Below are positions 38,708-48,996 of a stretch of 64,000 nt of DNA, one piece after another. A program made the translations under genes and the position numbers. A model generated the notes under the pieces. The model was not told the origin of the DNA and ran no database searches. It saw only the letters and a program-made list of their open reading frames with translations. The DNA lies in contig JAJQJQ010000019.1 of NCBI GenBank assembly GCA_028622995.1, positions 1,426,001 through 1,490,000 on the forward strand, written 5' to 3'. This stretch comes from Panagrolaimus kolymaensis (taxonomy: Eukaryota; Nematoda; Chromadorea; Rhabditida; Panagrolaimidae). Every line of letters begins with the position of its first letter. Position 1 is the stretch's first letter.

Positions 38708-39742
38708 TTACACAGTTGTTGACGCTGAATATAAATATGCATTTGATGTTGAATTTGGTTGTTGTCGTTGTTGTTCAATTTGTGAAACGACGGCTGTGGG
38801 ATGAATATAAAAAGCTTTAATATTAATATTAAAAATTTTTGCAGGATTTTTATAACCAAATAATGTTTTTCTACAAGCTTTTGAATACATTGCAGCACAT
38901 AAAATTATATTTAGAGCTGTTACCGTAACTGAATATGGACCAATAATTTCATTTAAATTTTTATTAAAAATCTAAAACAAAAAAAATTTCAATTAAAGAA
39001 AGAACTTCTAAAAAAATTTTGTTGGGTTTCTTACTTTATTAACCAAAATTGAAATTATATTTGGTGTAATTTCACAAAAAGTTGTTGATAAAATTATGCA
39101 AATTACAATTTTGGTAATATTTTTTTGATGATAACAATAACCTTTAAGAAAATGGCGCATAAAAAAATATAATAAAATTCCGCCACAAAAATTTATAAAA
39201 ATTATTAAAAATTTTGCAATAAAAAAATGAAATATATGTACTGGAAGTAAACAAGGAAAAATCATACACTTCGTCTTTGGAGTTTGAGGGATAAAAGATA
39301 AAATAGGATTAATCCATAAAAAAATTCCACAAAAAATTATAATTGAAAAAATATTTATATAACTCAAATAAATTCTATGTTGATAATTATATCGTAGCTG
39401 GAAAATAATGGAGAGACATCGATCCAAACACAAAAATATTTCCACTAATGTTCCAAGAAATCCCAAAACGAATGGAAAAAATCCCAGCCAAAAAATAATT
39501 CTTGCGTCGTAAGCATTTTCATTGGGTCTCCAAAAAATAATTAAATACAAAAAATTAAATAAAGAAATAATACTATAAATAATTAAAAAAACAAAATATA
39601 TATTTATTAATGGAGAAAATTTGAGACTCTTTTTAAATAATTTTTTGTAAAGTATCACATCCTTTGAAAATTTGAGAGATACCAGCATCAAAAATAAGCC
39701 AATAATATGGTGGATCAAAGTTGCAAAAGTTAAAATTTCCAT
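38708..39742 (-). CDS. 7TM chemoreceptor-like GPCR, array copy 2
   Basis: Exons 39742-39035 and 38971-38708 with a 63-bp intron (GTAAGA...GTTTTAG, phase 0), giving 323 residues, the longest of the family. It starts MEILTFATLIHHIIGL. Six helices in exon 1 include the shared FWRPNE loop and the LDRCLSIIFQLRYN motif at the end of helix 3. Exon 2 gives helix 7 (EIIGPYSVTVTALNIILCAA) and YSKACRKTL. The cytoplasmic tail is unusually long (about 50 residues, glutamine- and asparagine-rich, with QIEQQRQQPNSTS). The other copies have tails of about 12-25 residues. The longer tail could alter trafficking or desensitisation; that is inference. Confidence 0.85.
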
Positions 39743-40576
39743 TACTTTTTTTAATCAAAAAAATTGAAATTTAGCTTCGATTCTTTTTTTTAAAGAAAAT
39801 TTCAGCAACAAAGAAAAAAATAAAAAGTTTTCTATTTTTCTTTTTTCATAAACAAAAAACTTATTATTTTACAACCCCTATTTTTTTTAGAAGTATATTA
39901 TTAATTTCTTGATCACTTTTTTTCTGGGCAAGAAAAAAGAAGTAAAATGTGTGTCATTAAAAACGCCAACGATTTTTTTATTCTCAACCTTTTAATTTTG
40001 TTTGTAATAATAACTTTGTAAAATCTTTTACTTTTTGTCAAACGTATGTATTTTCTTCCTATTTTTAATGAGTTCTTTGAAAAATAAATTAAAGACATTA
40101 AAAGAAAGTTTTTTTAAAAATAATTACCCATAAATTTTTGCAATTTGGAATATATCTTGAAAAAAAAACTTTGCGAAGCAAATTAATATTAAAAAAATTT
40201 TACGTTTATTAGTTTTCGAAAGCTTTTTAGAAAAAAAAGAAAGATTTGCAGATAAATTTTATGTTTTTGCGAAATTACACCCAATTCAATAATAATCCAA
40301 TCTTTTTATGCCATTACTTCCTTAGAAATTTTGTACCTTACAAAAATGGATGAGCATATACAGTTTTAACGAAAATAATTTTCTATAAAAAATTTATCAA
40401 TTTTGGCCACAGTTGTTCCTTTATTTTTTTAATTTTAAATTTAAAGAAAGAATGTTTCTCCTCAGTTTAATACAATATTTCAAAAAACAAGACAATTTGT
40501 ATTTATTTTTTTTAGTTTTTGAAAAGTTTACAGTTAATTAATCAAACATAAAAATGAAGAAAAAAATGCATATGAT
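39743..40576. other. Intergenic, upstream of receptor copy 2
   Basis: AT-rich, with several CAGTT words (for example near 40363, 40410, 40456 and 40527). A 61-codon open frame on the minus strand (39913-40098) is lysine- and isoleucine-rich, as expected by chance here. No gene supported. Confidence 0.45.
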
Positions 40577-42969
40577 TTATTTAATATTAATTGTTGTTGA
40601 TGGCGCACCTCTCGCCGAACGTGTCATAAATATTTTAGCTGGAGCATAATCAAACGCTTTTTTACATGCTCTTGAATAAATTGCTGCACAAATGGTTAAA
40701 TTTATGGCAGTTACAGTAACTCCATAAGGTCCAATAAGTTCATTCAAATATTTTCCAAATATCTACAAAATATGAATGAATTTTTATGATGAATCAAAAT
40801 TTCATGCAGTTTTGTACAAAAAGAAAAAATAATAAAATATTGTTTTTATTACATTTGAAGAATCAGAAACAGTTTATTTTAAAAAAATTATGTATTTTTA
40901 CATCCCTCCTATTTTTTACTCAAACAACTGTTTTTTGATTTATTTTCAAAAGTAATTCCTTTTCGAATTCGTTTGAAAACAAAAACGATATTTGATTACC
41001 TTTAATTCCTTTATACTACAGTTTTATTTAAATACAAAAAAATTAAGTTTTTGTAAAATATGTGTGAAAATTTAACCTTGGAACAATAAAAGAATAAGGC
41101 ATAAAAGCTTTTTATTTATTTATTGTGGAAAAGAAATCCCTTAAGACAGTTATAAATACCGTATTTTTTAAAATTCATATAGTTTGCTTATTACAGTTTA
41201 AAAAAAAAGAATATTTTTTAAAGGTACAAATAATTCCTAAGTTGAAATATTTGTAAAATATTGGACTCCATCGATCGAAAAGGTACACAGTTTAATCAAA
41301 TTATTAAAAAAAATTTTTGTCTATTACCTCTTACCCATAGCCTCAACATCAAGAAACAGTTTAAAATTATTTAAATAGAAAATTAACTAAATCTTTAATT
41401 CAGTTTTTTTTCACAACCATCTAACTTATCCTGTTTCAGTTATATTATTTTCATTGTAATTTTTTTTTTCAGTTTTGATGTTTATTTTATTTTCAAAAAA
41501 AGCATAGAAGGATGATGCTTTAAAATAATTTCAATCTTTTTAAAATGCGAAAATACCTAAAAAACAATTTCAAAAAAAATGAAGTGAAAAATTATAAATA
41601 AAAAATACGGTGGCAACAGTTTATTTTTTTTTATTGATAACCCTTACCAAAAAATTTAAATTAAATATTTTTATTGGGCAATTGCATAACTGTGAAAATT
41701 ATTTTGTATAGTTTTCACCGGTGAATAATTGCTTACAGTTTATAAATACTAAAAAATTTCTGAAGATTACCCAGTTTTTTTTAAAATATAAAATACTTTA
41801 AGATTTTAACCAAGTCACAAGTTTTTTTGATAACCGGAATTTTTTTCTTTTTCGGGTGTTTGTAAACAGTTTAATTTAAAGAAAAAAATTGTGAGTTTAG
41901 AATTCTTTCCGTAAAATAACTCCAAACTCAGTTTAACAAAAAAAAATATGTGAAAGAAAAATACCGAATAAAGTGTTTCTTCTATGCTACAGTTTTTAAA
42001 AAGAAAGGATATCAAAAAGTTAAACTTTTCTTTTTTTCTTGCCGGCTTGAAATTTAGAATTCAGTTTTAACTTTTGTTTTATTTTACAGAGCCAAATAAA
42101 TTTTAAATGGCTTCCAGAAAAAACAAGGCGGAGCGATGCTTTAAAATAATTTCATATTTTTCTATTTTATTTCAGACTTTCTGGTTTATTTTTGGAAAAT
42201 AAATCCACAAACATCACTTATGGATCAGTTTTTTTCTCCATAAAAATTTCCTCACCCGATAAAGTGCCATAGAAATGACAGTTGGAGCAACTTCCAAAAA
42301 CGTTGTTGAAGCAATGATTATTACCACAATTATCGTAATATTTCTATTCAAAATGTTATTTCCTTTAAGCAACCATTTTTTCAAAAAATAAAGAATTACG
42401 CCTCCAATAAAATTTGTAATCACCAAAGTTAATTTAGTTTCTGACAAATTTGAATTTGGTGGGAGTCCAATCAGCAAGCATCCATAAACCATGCATGACG
42501 TAGTCGAATTTTTAGGAATCATAGTTAACAAAGAAGTAAGCCATAAAATAAAAGCACACCCAAAAATGGTAGAAGAAATAGTTATATAACTGCAATAAAG
42601 TCGATGTTGAGAATTATATCTCATCGGGAAAATAATACAGAGACATCGATCCAAACACAAAAATATTTCGATTACAGTTGCAAGGAGACCTAAAACAAAT
42701 GGAAAAAATCCCAGCCAATACAAAATTCTGGCATCATAAATATTTTCTTCGGGCCGCCAAAATGCAATTAAATAAATGAAATTTATCAGAGACAAAAAAC
42801 TAAAAGCCATTAAATGCATAAAATATAAATTTATCACCGGAGAAAATTTCCAACTTCTCAAAAATATTTTTTTATAAAATAATACATCCTTCGAAAATTT
42901 TAGGGATAACATCATCAAAAATAAGCCAAATATGTGGTGAATCAAAGTCACCAATGTTATATATTTCAT
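40577..42969 (-). CDS. 7TM chemoreceptor-like GPCR, array copy 3 (long intron)
   Basis: Exon 1 42969-42256 (238 codons, MKYITLVTLIHHIFGL) ends at CGG|GTGAGG. Exon 2 40762-40577 starts after TTTTGTAG and encodes helix 7 (ELIGPYGVTVTAINLTICAA), YSRACKKAF and an RSARGAPSTT tail. The joined protein is 299 residues. The intron is 1,493 bp, while the same intron is 60-164 bp in the other copies. No other exon 2 lies closer to exon 1 and no other exon 1 can own this exon 2, which supports the pairing. Shared hallmarks: FWRPEE loop, LDRCLCIIFPMRYN. The intron is packed with CAGTT words and a worn ~610-bp internal duplication. Confidence 0.78.
40763..42255 (-). other. Expanded intron of receptor copy 3
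   Basis: 1,493 bp of AT-rich sequence in which CAGTT (AACTG on the coding strand) occurs roughly every 40-140 bp, for example near 40869, 41018, 41192, 41288, 41355, 41400, 41434, 41470, 41616, 41735, 41866, 41929, 41990 and 42061. The phrase GATGCTTTAAAATAATTTCA occurs at about 41513 and 42134, suggesting an internal duplication of about 0.6 kb. No coding exon or transposon ends seen. Confidence 0.6.
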
Positions 42970-43059
42970 TTTTTAACCTCAAAGTTTTTTTCCACAGTTG
43001 AGTTACAATTTTTCCAAAAAGAATGGTGAACAAATATTTTATCAGTTTGTATATTCGAG
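42970..43059. other. Immediate upstream region of receptor copy 3
   Basis: Short AT-rich stretch directly before the ATG of copy 3. It probably carries its promoter or trans-splice site, but no acceptor consensus is clear enough to call. Confidence 0.35.
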
Positions 43060-43500
43060 AAAAAAAAGGTTTTTTTCTTCCGTCAAAAAAAACTCAAAAA
43101 CATTATATTTTTTTCATGGCACTTAGGTGTAGTTTTAAAGCAGTCATTATAAAAAAAAAGTTTTTAAGTTGTTGTAAATATCAAAAGTTAAGGAGTGAGT
43201 GCCATTTAATTTGAAAAGGCGTCAATAGCCATTTTATAATTATTTAAGTACAGTTTTAAAGGGGAAAATTTTTTGTTAAAGGGCATTTTTATTGAAAACA
43301 TAGGAAATATTACTCAACTACACAGAATTATGACTTTCGAGATATGATTTTATGAACTTACATTTAAAATTGGTATTTTTTTTTAAATATAAAACACAAA
43401 AATATTAGATTTAGTTTACTACAACAAATATACATGCGTCTTTGACAGTTTTTTAAGTATAGTTCGAAAAATGTCTGAATTTTTTAAAACAAAAAAATTA
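43060..43500. repeat. Duplicated upstream block A
   Basis: Non-coding block also found, in parts, at 45484-45890 and 47610-47880. Shared phrases include GGAAATATTACTCAACTACA, CAGAATTATGACTTTCGAG, TAAGTTGTTGTAAATATCAA and TTTACTACAACAAATATACA. Block A holds the uninterrupted site ATGACTTTCGAGATATG that is occupied by a MITE in block B. It lies upstream of receptor copy 3, so it was duplicated together with the receptor unit. Confidence 0.85.
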
Positions 43501-43772
43501 AAAGGAATAATTAACTAATATTGAAAAATATGAAAGTAAAATAAAATCCTTAATAGTTTAGTTTTAAAATTATTATTCACGGTTTTGATGCCAGAAACAA
43601 CAATGTAGATTTTAAAGGTCTTTATTGAACATAGAAAAAAGAATTTGAAATAACAAAATTTTTAAGCATCAGTGAAAGAATAGTTTTAAAATTTAAATAA
43701 AGAATGATCGTGTATGGATCTTAATTTTAATAATGAAAGCATTAACGATAAATTTTGGAAAAGTTTTTTTTG
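43501..43772. other. Intergenic, between block A and receptor copy 4
   Basis: AT-rich; probably the 3' UTR of copy 4. Nothing distinct seen. Confidence 0.4.
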
Positions 43773-44791
43773 CTATCGAACATTAGTTGCAAAAACTTTC
43801 GACGGACCAAAATTGAATGCTTTTTTGCAGGCTTTTGAATAAATTGCAGCACAAATAGTTAAATTTATTGCGGTAACCGTAACTCCATAAGGACCAATCA
43901 ATTGATTTAAATATACTCCAAATAGATTCTAAAAATCATTCAAATATTAAGCACAGTTTTTTAGAAATAATGTATAATTCGTTTTTTAGTCGGGTATAAA
44001 AGTCCTCCTTTTTTATACCAAATTTTTCTAGTTTAGAAATCCAGTCTTTTTGTTTTAAATTTTTAACTATCATAAAGTTTAAAAAAAATTACTATAATAA
44101 TAAGTGATGAAACCACAACAGGAACCATTTCAAAAAGCGTTGTAGATAAAATAATAATAATAACAGTTTTTGATAAATGTTTAATATTAACACTACTGAA
44201 AAACCATCGAATCAAAAAATATAAGAATGCGCCTCCGACAAAATTAATTCCAACTAAAGTAAATTTTATTTCACTTATATATGAGACACCGGGCATAAAG
44301 CAACCAAAAATAGTACAATTTGAAGATGATGTTATCGGGATTTTTGATAATATGGGAGTCATTAAAAGAAAGATTCCTGTTATTGTACATAAACCCATTA
44401 ATGTTGCAACTCCGCAATAGCGTTGATGTGTGGAATTATATTTAAAAGGAAAAATAATAGAGAGACATCGATCCAAACATAAAAATATTTCCACCACTGT
44501 TCCAAGAAATCCCAAAATGAAAGGGAAAAATCCCAACCAAAAAAGGATTCGAGCATCATAAACATTTTCATCGGGTCTCCAAAAAATAATTAAATACGTA
44601 AAATTAAATAAAGAGAAAATACTAAAAATAAGCAAAAATAAAAAATAAATTGTTATAACTGGAGAAAACTTTAAACTTTTAACAAATAATTTTTTATAAA
44701 ATAATACATCCTTTGAAAATTTTAACAATACAAGCATCATTAAGAATCCAATTATGTGGTGAATTAAAGTTACTAAAGTTATGTACTTCAT
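43773..44791 (-). CDS. 7TM chemoreceptor-like GPCR, array copy 4
   Basis: Exons 44791-44093 and 43928-43773 with a 164-bp intron (GTAATT...TTTTTAG, phase 0), giving 284 residues. It starts MKYITLVTLIHHIIGFLMML. Exon 1 holds six helices, the FWRPDE loop and LDRCLSIIFPFKYNSTHQR. Exon 2 gives helix 7 (QLIGPYGVTVTAINLTICAA), YSKACKKAF and ends VFATNVR. The donor GTAATT is weaker than in the sister genes, but the exon junction falls at the same codon position. The intact reading frame across both exons argues against a pseudogene. Confidence 0.82.
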
Positions 44792-45483
44792 TTTAAACTC
44801 TAAGAAAATTTATGCTTCATGTAAAGGTTAAAAATAATTTTTTAAATTAAATACACAAAGTTTTTTTTGGATTTAACTCGCTATTTTTAAATACAGCCTT
44901 TTACTTCCAATTCCAATTTCTTTTTTTTTAAAGTTTTTTTTACGTTTACGCGGGCGAAGGTAGTAATAATAAAAAAAGTCATTTCAAACTTTTATAATTT
45001 GCTTAAAAAAACATAGTTTTTTTGGAGGTTATAATTTGCTATTAGTTTTTATTTAATATTTCCTTGCAAGGTATTATTATTTTTGAAGTCGGGAGTTTAT
45101 GTTTTAATGTCATCCGTTTTTTTATCAAAAAAAATTAGTGTTACTAATAACTTTAAAAAAAATAAGTTTGTGAACTTTAAGAATTTTTGACCCAAAAGCC
45201 TGCGATTAAAAGACGCCGCGTCGACGTTTTTATTACTTCGAAAACTACTAACATTTCTTCATTTTCGAAATGATATAGCTGTCATTTCTTTATAAAATAT
45301 TAAATATATGTTTACATAATTTGCAATTACAAATGTGACTTTATTACGAAAATGCCGTTTTTCAAAATAAGAATTCAGTTATGTTTTTTATATTTCGAAC
45401 ATTTGTAATTTTTGCGATTGGTTTATAGCAACCAAGTTTATATTTTTATAGTTTTAGAGAAAAAAATGTGAAAGTGCATATTT
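44792..45483. other. Intergenic, upstream of receptor copy 4
   Basis: AT-rich. A phrase containing CAAAAGCCTGCGATTAAAAG followed by GACGCCGCGTCGACG (about 45194-45230) has a worn counterpart near 47331 (AAAAGCCTGTCTGTG...GACGCGACG). This is another sign that the upstream regions were duplicated with the genes. No gene seen. Confidence 0.5.
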
Positions 45484-45890
45484 TATTGAAAGCTTAGGAA
45501 ATATTACTCAACTACACAGAATTATGACTTTCGAGTAGTGTTAAATTCCCGATCCGACCGACAAAAAAATCGGGAATTCGTATAATTGTCGGAATAGAAA
45601 TTGCTACGGTCGGGAAAGTCGGGAAAAGTCGGGATAAAAATTATTGTCGGTCGGGAAATCGGTCGGGAAAAAGTCGGTCGGGAAGTCGGGAATTCCCGAC
45701 TTTTCGGTCGGGAATTTAACACTACTTTCGAGATATGTTTTTGTAGACTTACATTTAAAAATGGTATTTTTTTTTTAAATTTAAAACACAAAAATATTAG
45801 ATTTAGTTTACTACAACAAATATACATAAGGCTTTGTCAGCTTTGTCAGTTTTTTAAAGTATCGTTCGAAAAATGTTTATTTTTTTTTAA
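45484..45890. repeat. Duplicated upstream block B (interrupted by a MITE)
   Basis: Paralogue of block A (43290-43500), identical over most of its length but split at CTTTCGAG by a 189-bp element. After the element the shared sequence resumes with CTTTCGAGATATG and runs through TTTACTACAACAAATATACA to about 45890. Confidence 0.85.
45536..45724. mobile_element. hAT-like MITE (TAGTGTTAAATTCCCGA ends), 189 bp
   Basis: Inverted ends TAGTGTTAAATTCCCGA, flanked by a perfect 8-bp target duplication CTTTCGAG (45528-45535 and 45725-45732). The paralogous block at about 43327-43345 has a single CTTTCGAG and no insert, an empty-site control inside the same window. The interior repeats GGTCGGGAA words. 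The 8-bp duplication and TAGTG end fit the hAT superfamily. No transposase. Confidence 0.93.
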
Positions 45891-46060
45891 ATCAAAAAAT
45901 TAATAGAAATGATTCATCGTTTTTTGAAAAATATTAAAAATTATTGAAGGTATTTTAATGTTTTAAAAACCATCCCAATTTTTTGAAATGTTTGCTAAAA
46001 CTTTATGAAACACGTTACATAAATATCAGTTCGAAGTACGTAAAGGAAGCTTCACATTTT

Positions 46061-46981
46061 TTAACGATTATTGGCTATTGCAAAGACTTGTGCTGGACCA
46101 TAATTAAATGCATTTTTGCAAGCTTTGGAATAAATTGCCGCACAAATGGTTAAATTTATGAAAATTATAGTTACACCAAAAGATCCAATAAATTCATTCA
46201 AATATATACCGAAAATCTAAAAATCATTAGAATGTTGATCTCTATAATAGTTAATTACAGTTTTTTTTAAACGTACTTGAAAAAGGAGCGAAGTAAAAAT
46301 GGGTGGAACCAATTCAAAAAGCGTAGTCGATAAAATAATGATAATCACAGTTTTAGATAAATTTTTATTATTAAAATTATTTCCCTTTAAAAAATATTTA
46401 GTCAAAAGAAAAAGGGTTACACCACCAAAAAAATTTATTCCTATAAAAATAAATTTAAATGTATTTATATACGAAACTCCACCCATTAAACATCCAAAAA
46501 TAGTACAATTTGAAGTTGATGTTATTGGAATTTTTGAAAGCACTGGGCAAATCGATAACCAAATTCCACACGTTAGAAAGATGCTAAAAATAGTTGCACA
46601 GCTACAGTAAAAACGATGTTGAGAATTGTATTTAAATGGAAAAATAATAGAGAGACATCGATCCAAAGACAAAAATATTTCCACCACTTTTCCAAGAAAT
46701 CCCAACGCGAAAGGAAAAAATCCAAGCCAATACAAAATTCGAGCATCATAACTATTTTCATTGGGTCTCCAAAAAATAATTAAATATAAGAAATTTGTTA
46801 AGAAAAAAATACTAAAAATGAATTGAAATAAAAAATACAGATTGATAACTGGAGAAAATTTCCAACTTTTCAAAAATAATTTTTTATAAATTAATACATC
46901 CTTCGAATATTTTATCAGCAAAAGAATTAAAAAGAAGCCAATTATGTGATGGATCAAAGTTATCAAAGTTATGTACTTCAT
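46061..46981 (-). CDS. 7TM chemoreceptor-like GPCR, array copy 5
   Basis: Exons 46981-46277 and 46216-46061 with a 60-bp intron (GTACGT...TTTTAG, phase 0), giving 286 residues. I chose the ATG at 46981 because MKYITLITLIHHIIGF aligns with the starts of copies 3 and 4. An in-frame ATG at 46999 would add six residues. Six helices lie in exon 1, with the FWRPNE loop. The helix-3 end reads LSLDRCLSIIFPFKYN (a serine replaces the usual cysteine before LDRC). Exon 2 helix 7 reads EFIGSFGVTIIFINLTICAA, where the family's GPYGVTVTA is altered, then YSKACKNAF. It is the most diverged helix 7 of the five. Confidence 0.84.
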
Positions 46982-47609
46982 CGAAAGAAATAGTTTCAAA
47001 TTTATGAAGTTAAAAAAATATACTTTTCCTCAAATATTTTCTTCTTTTAATAAAAAAAAATTACATTTATACCACTTTTTTATTCAAGCAATAAAAATAG
47101 CCATTTAAAGCTTTTAACTTCCCAAATGAAATTTTTTTGCGAGTTTGTTGTATTTGTATTTTTGGAGCCCAGTATTATTATTGCTCATAATTATTATGAA
47201 TTATCAGAATATGTTATTCAATTTTTTCAAAGTGTTTTAGATCTTTCTCAACAAAAAATGTTTTACTTTTTTTTCTCAAAAAAAAAATGAACTTTGCGTA
47301 TTTTGTAAAAAAAAAGAAGCTTTTAGTTCAAAAGCCTGTCTGTGTTATTTAACGACGCGACGCTATTGACCTCTAAGATAATACAATTTTTTTTCTAAAA
47401 ATTTTACTATGATGTTAAGAAATAATAATAATTACTATACATTTCTTCTTTTTTTTCTTGTTTAAAAATTGTAATTTTCGAAAATATTAAAAATTTTGTT
47501 TATAATTTTTTTTATTCAGTTCCGTTGTGTTAAAATAAACTTGATAAATATCATTCTGGCGATCTAAATAGCATAAATTTTTATATTTTCAATTTTTAAT
47601 TTTAGAAAG
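46982..47609. other. Intergenic, upstream of receptor copy 5
   Basis: AT-rich. I searched the minus strand here for the missing last exon of the PARP fragment (an NEY-IVYD-like motif) and found nothing. Carries the worn counterpart of 45194-45230 at about 47331-47360. Confidence 0.45.
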
Positions 47610-47880
47610 AAAAAAGTTTTTATTCCATCAAAAAAACATTTTATGTTTTCATGGCAGTTAGTTGTAGTTTTAAAGCAGTCATTAAAAAAAAAGTTTTTAA
47701 GTTGTTGTAAATATCAAAAAGTTAAGGAGTGCCATTTAATTTGAAAAGTCGTCAATAGCCATTTTATAATTATTTAAGTACAGTTTTAAAGGTGAAAATT
47801 TTTTGTTTAAGGGCATTTTTTATTGAAAGTTTAGGAAATATTACTCAACTACACAGAATTATGACCTTCGACTTGCTTTT
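47610..47880. repeat. Duplicated upstream block C
   Basis: Closely similar to 43060-43340 (block A): shared phrases TTTTCATGGCA, GTAGTTTTAAAGCAGTCATT, TAAGTTGTTGTAAATATCAA, GCCATTTAATTTGAAAAG, and GGAAATATTACTCAACTACA at the end. It lies upstream of receptor copy 5 as block A lies upstream of copy 3. It ends at the degraded site ATGACCTTCGAC. Confidence 0.85.
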
Positions 47881-48094
47881 ATGAACTAAAAATCAGTTTA
47901 AAAATAATTATTTATTTTTTTTATTGGAATCAGTTTTTTTTATTTTACCAAAAGTTAAAAAAAATTTCCATAAATTAGTTTGAGAAGAAATTATCCACTG
48001 TGTTAAAATGGCCGCAGTTTTAAAAAAAGAAACATCAAATTTTTTATCATTAATGTTCAGTTTTAAAATTATATTTAAAAAATATATTACCTAC

Positions 48095-48779
48095 CTTTAA
48101 CACTATGTTTTTCTTCATTAGGTTGAATAATATCAAAATCCAAATTATTTTTTCTATCTATATCTCCAAGAGCCACTTCACAAAGAAGCAACATGGAATC
48201 TTCTTCATCGCAATAACTTGCTGATAGGCAAAGAGTATCCGCAAAATATACACCTTTTCCAAACCATAAATCTCTGGGTTTTTCAGGAATGTGAAGGCCT
48301 TGAGAAAGGATACCCACAAAATTAACTGTTCTTGATCCGTGCCAAAGAAGTCGAACATTTCCTATATCTTTTCGATATCTTTCATTTTCTTCGGGTCGAT
48401 TAATTTCAAAAATATCAATAATATCCAAATCAAAATCCTCTGAAATTCGATGATTGGTTTGAGCATATTTTTCAATGAGTTTAAAAGTTTCTGAATCGTT
48501 TTCGAGACCGCTGATTTCACAATTTAATTTTTGATAATATTTTTCGATCACTTCTTCCGGGTGGAAAACATATTTTTGTTGGAGAATCATTTCACCAATT
48601 GATCGATTTGCAATTTCGATATCGGCCAAAGTATTTAACATTGAAGCTTTGGAATCAATTATTCGAGGATTATCAAGAAGAGGAAACCCAAAGTGGCAGT
48701 TTTTTGCATGAGGAATTAAACCATAAAATTCTTCTGTGGCTTTTTTAACATGATCGGAATTGAGACCCGTTCGAAATTC
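48095..48779 (-). pseudogene. Orphan exon of a PARP1/2-type poly(ADP-ribose) polymerase
   Basis: One exon, 228 codons open, with a clean acceptor (TTATATTTAG|GAATTT) and donor (AAAG|GTAGGT). It encodes the end of the PARP regulatory helical domain (YYQKLNCEISGL, LDIIDIFEINR) and the first half of the ADP-ribosyltransferase fold: LLWHGSRTVNFVGILSQGL with the NAD-binding histidine, then WFGKGVYFADTLCLSASYC with the triad tyrosine, and KHSVKG at the splice site. The exon with the catalytic glutamate (NEYIVYD in PARP1) is not found downstream. The WGR and upstream exons are also absent. The frame is undamaged, so the loss is recent or the exon is still spliced into something unseen. I treat it as a gene fragment. 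Intact PARPs act in DNA-damage signalling in the nucleus. Confidence 0.8.
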
Positions 48780-48840
48780 CTAAATATAATTAATTTATAA
48801 ATAACAGTTTTTTCGCAAGCAACATGATTCTATTGATGAC

Positions 48841-48991
48841 TATACTTTGGTCCAGTTGAATTAGCTGCTGATTTTGATGACATAGTTTGTAATCGAACTT
48901 TAACGGTATCAAATGGATGTCCAATAGCAATATTGAATATTCCACCTATTCCACCAGCAACAAAGTTTTCAATTAAATTGGTTTTTGACAT
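48841..48991 (-). pseudogene. First-exon remnant of a DIF-1-type mitochondrial carrier
   Basis: The minus strand reads MSKTNLIENFVAGGIGG, then GHPFDTVKVRLQTMSSKSAAN, and runs out after about 50 codons. It closely matches the start of the intact carrier at 57894 (MSKTNLIENFIAGGIGG). It keeps the first carrier signature PFDTVKVRLQ but lacks the rest of the first repeat and all later exons. Its ATG falls inside the target duplication of the adjacent MITE. It lies just upstream of the PARP exon on the same strand, but joining the two by splicing breaks the frame. Confidence 0.88.
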
Positions 48992-48996
48992 GGAAT

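Noticed and set aside
38677..38898. A second reading frame of 73 codons over the last exon of receptor copy 2
   Set aside because: Shadow of the true exon; it lacks the helix-7 continuity and the splice phase.
45522..45903. Open frames of about 100 codons on both strands
   Set aside because: They translate the GGTCGGGAA words of the MITE and its flanks.
48095..48991. Chimeric carrier-PARP gene
   Set aside because: The only plausible donor in the carrier remnant joins the PARP exon out of frame, and a stop follows shortly in read-through.
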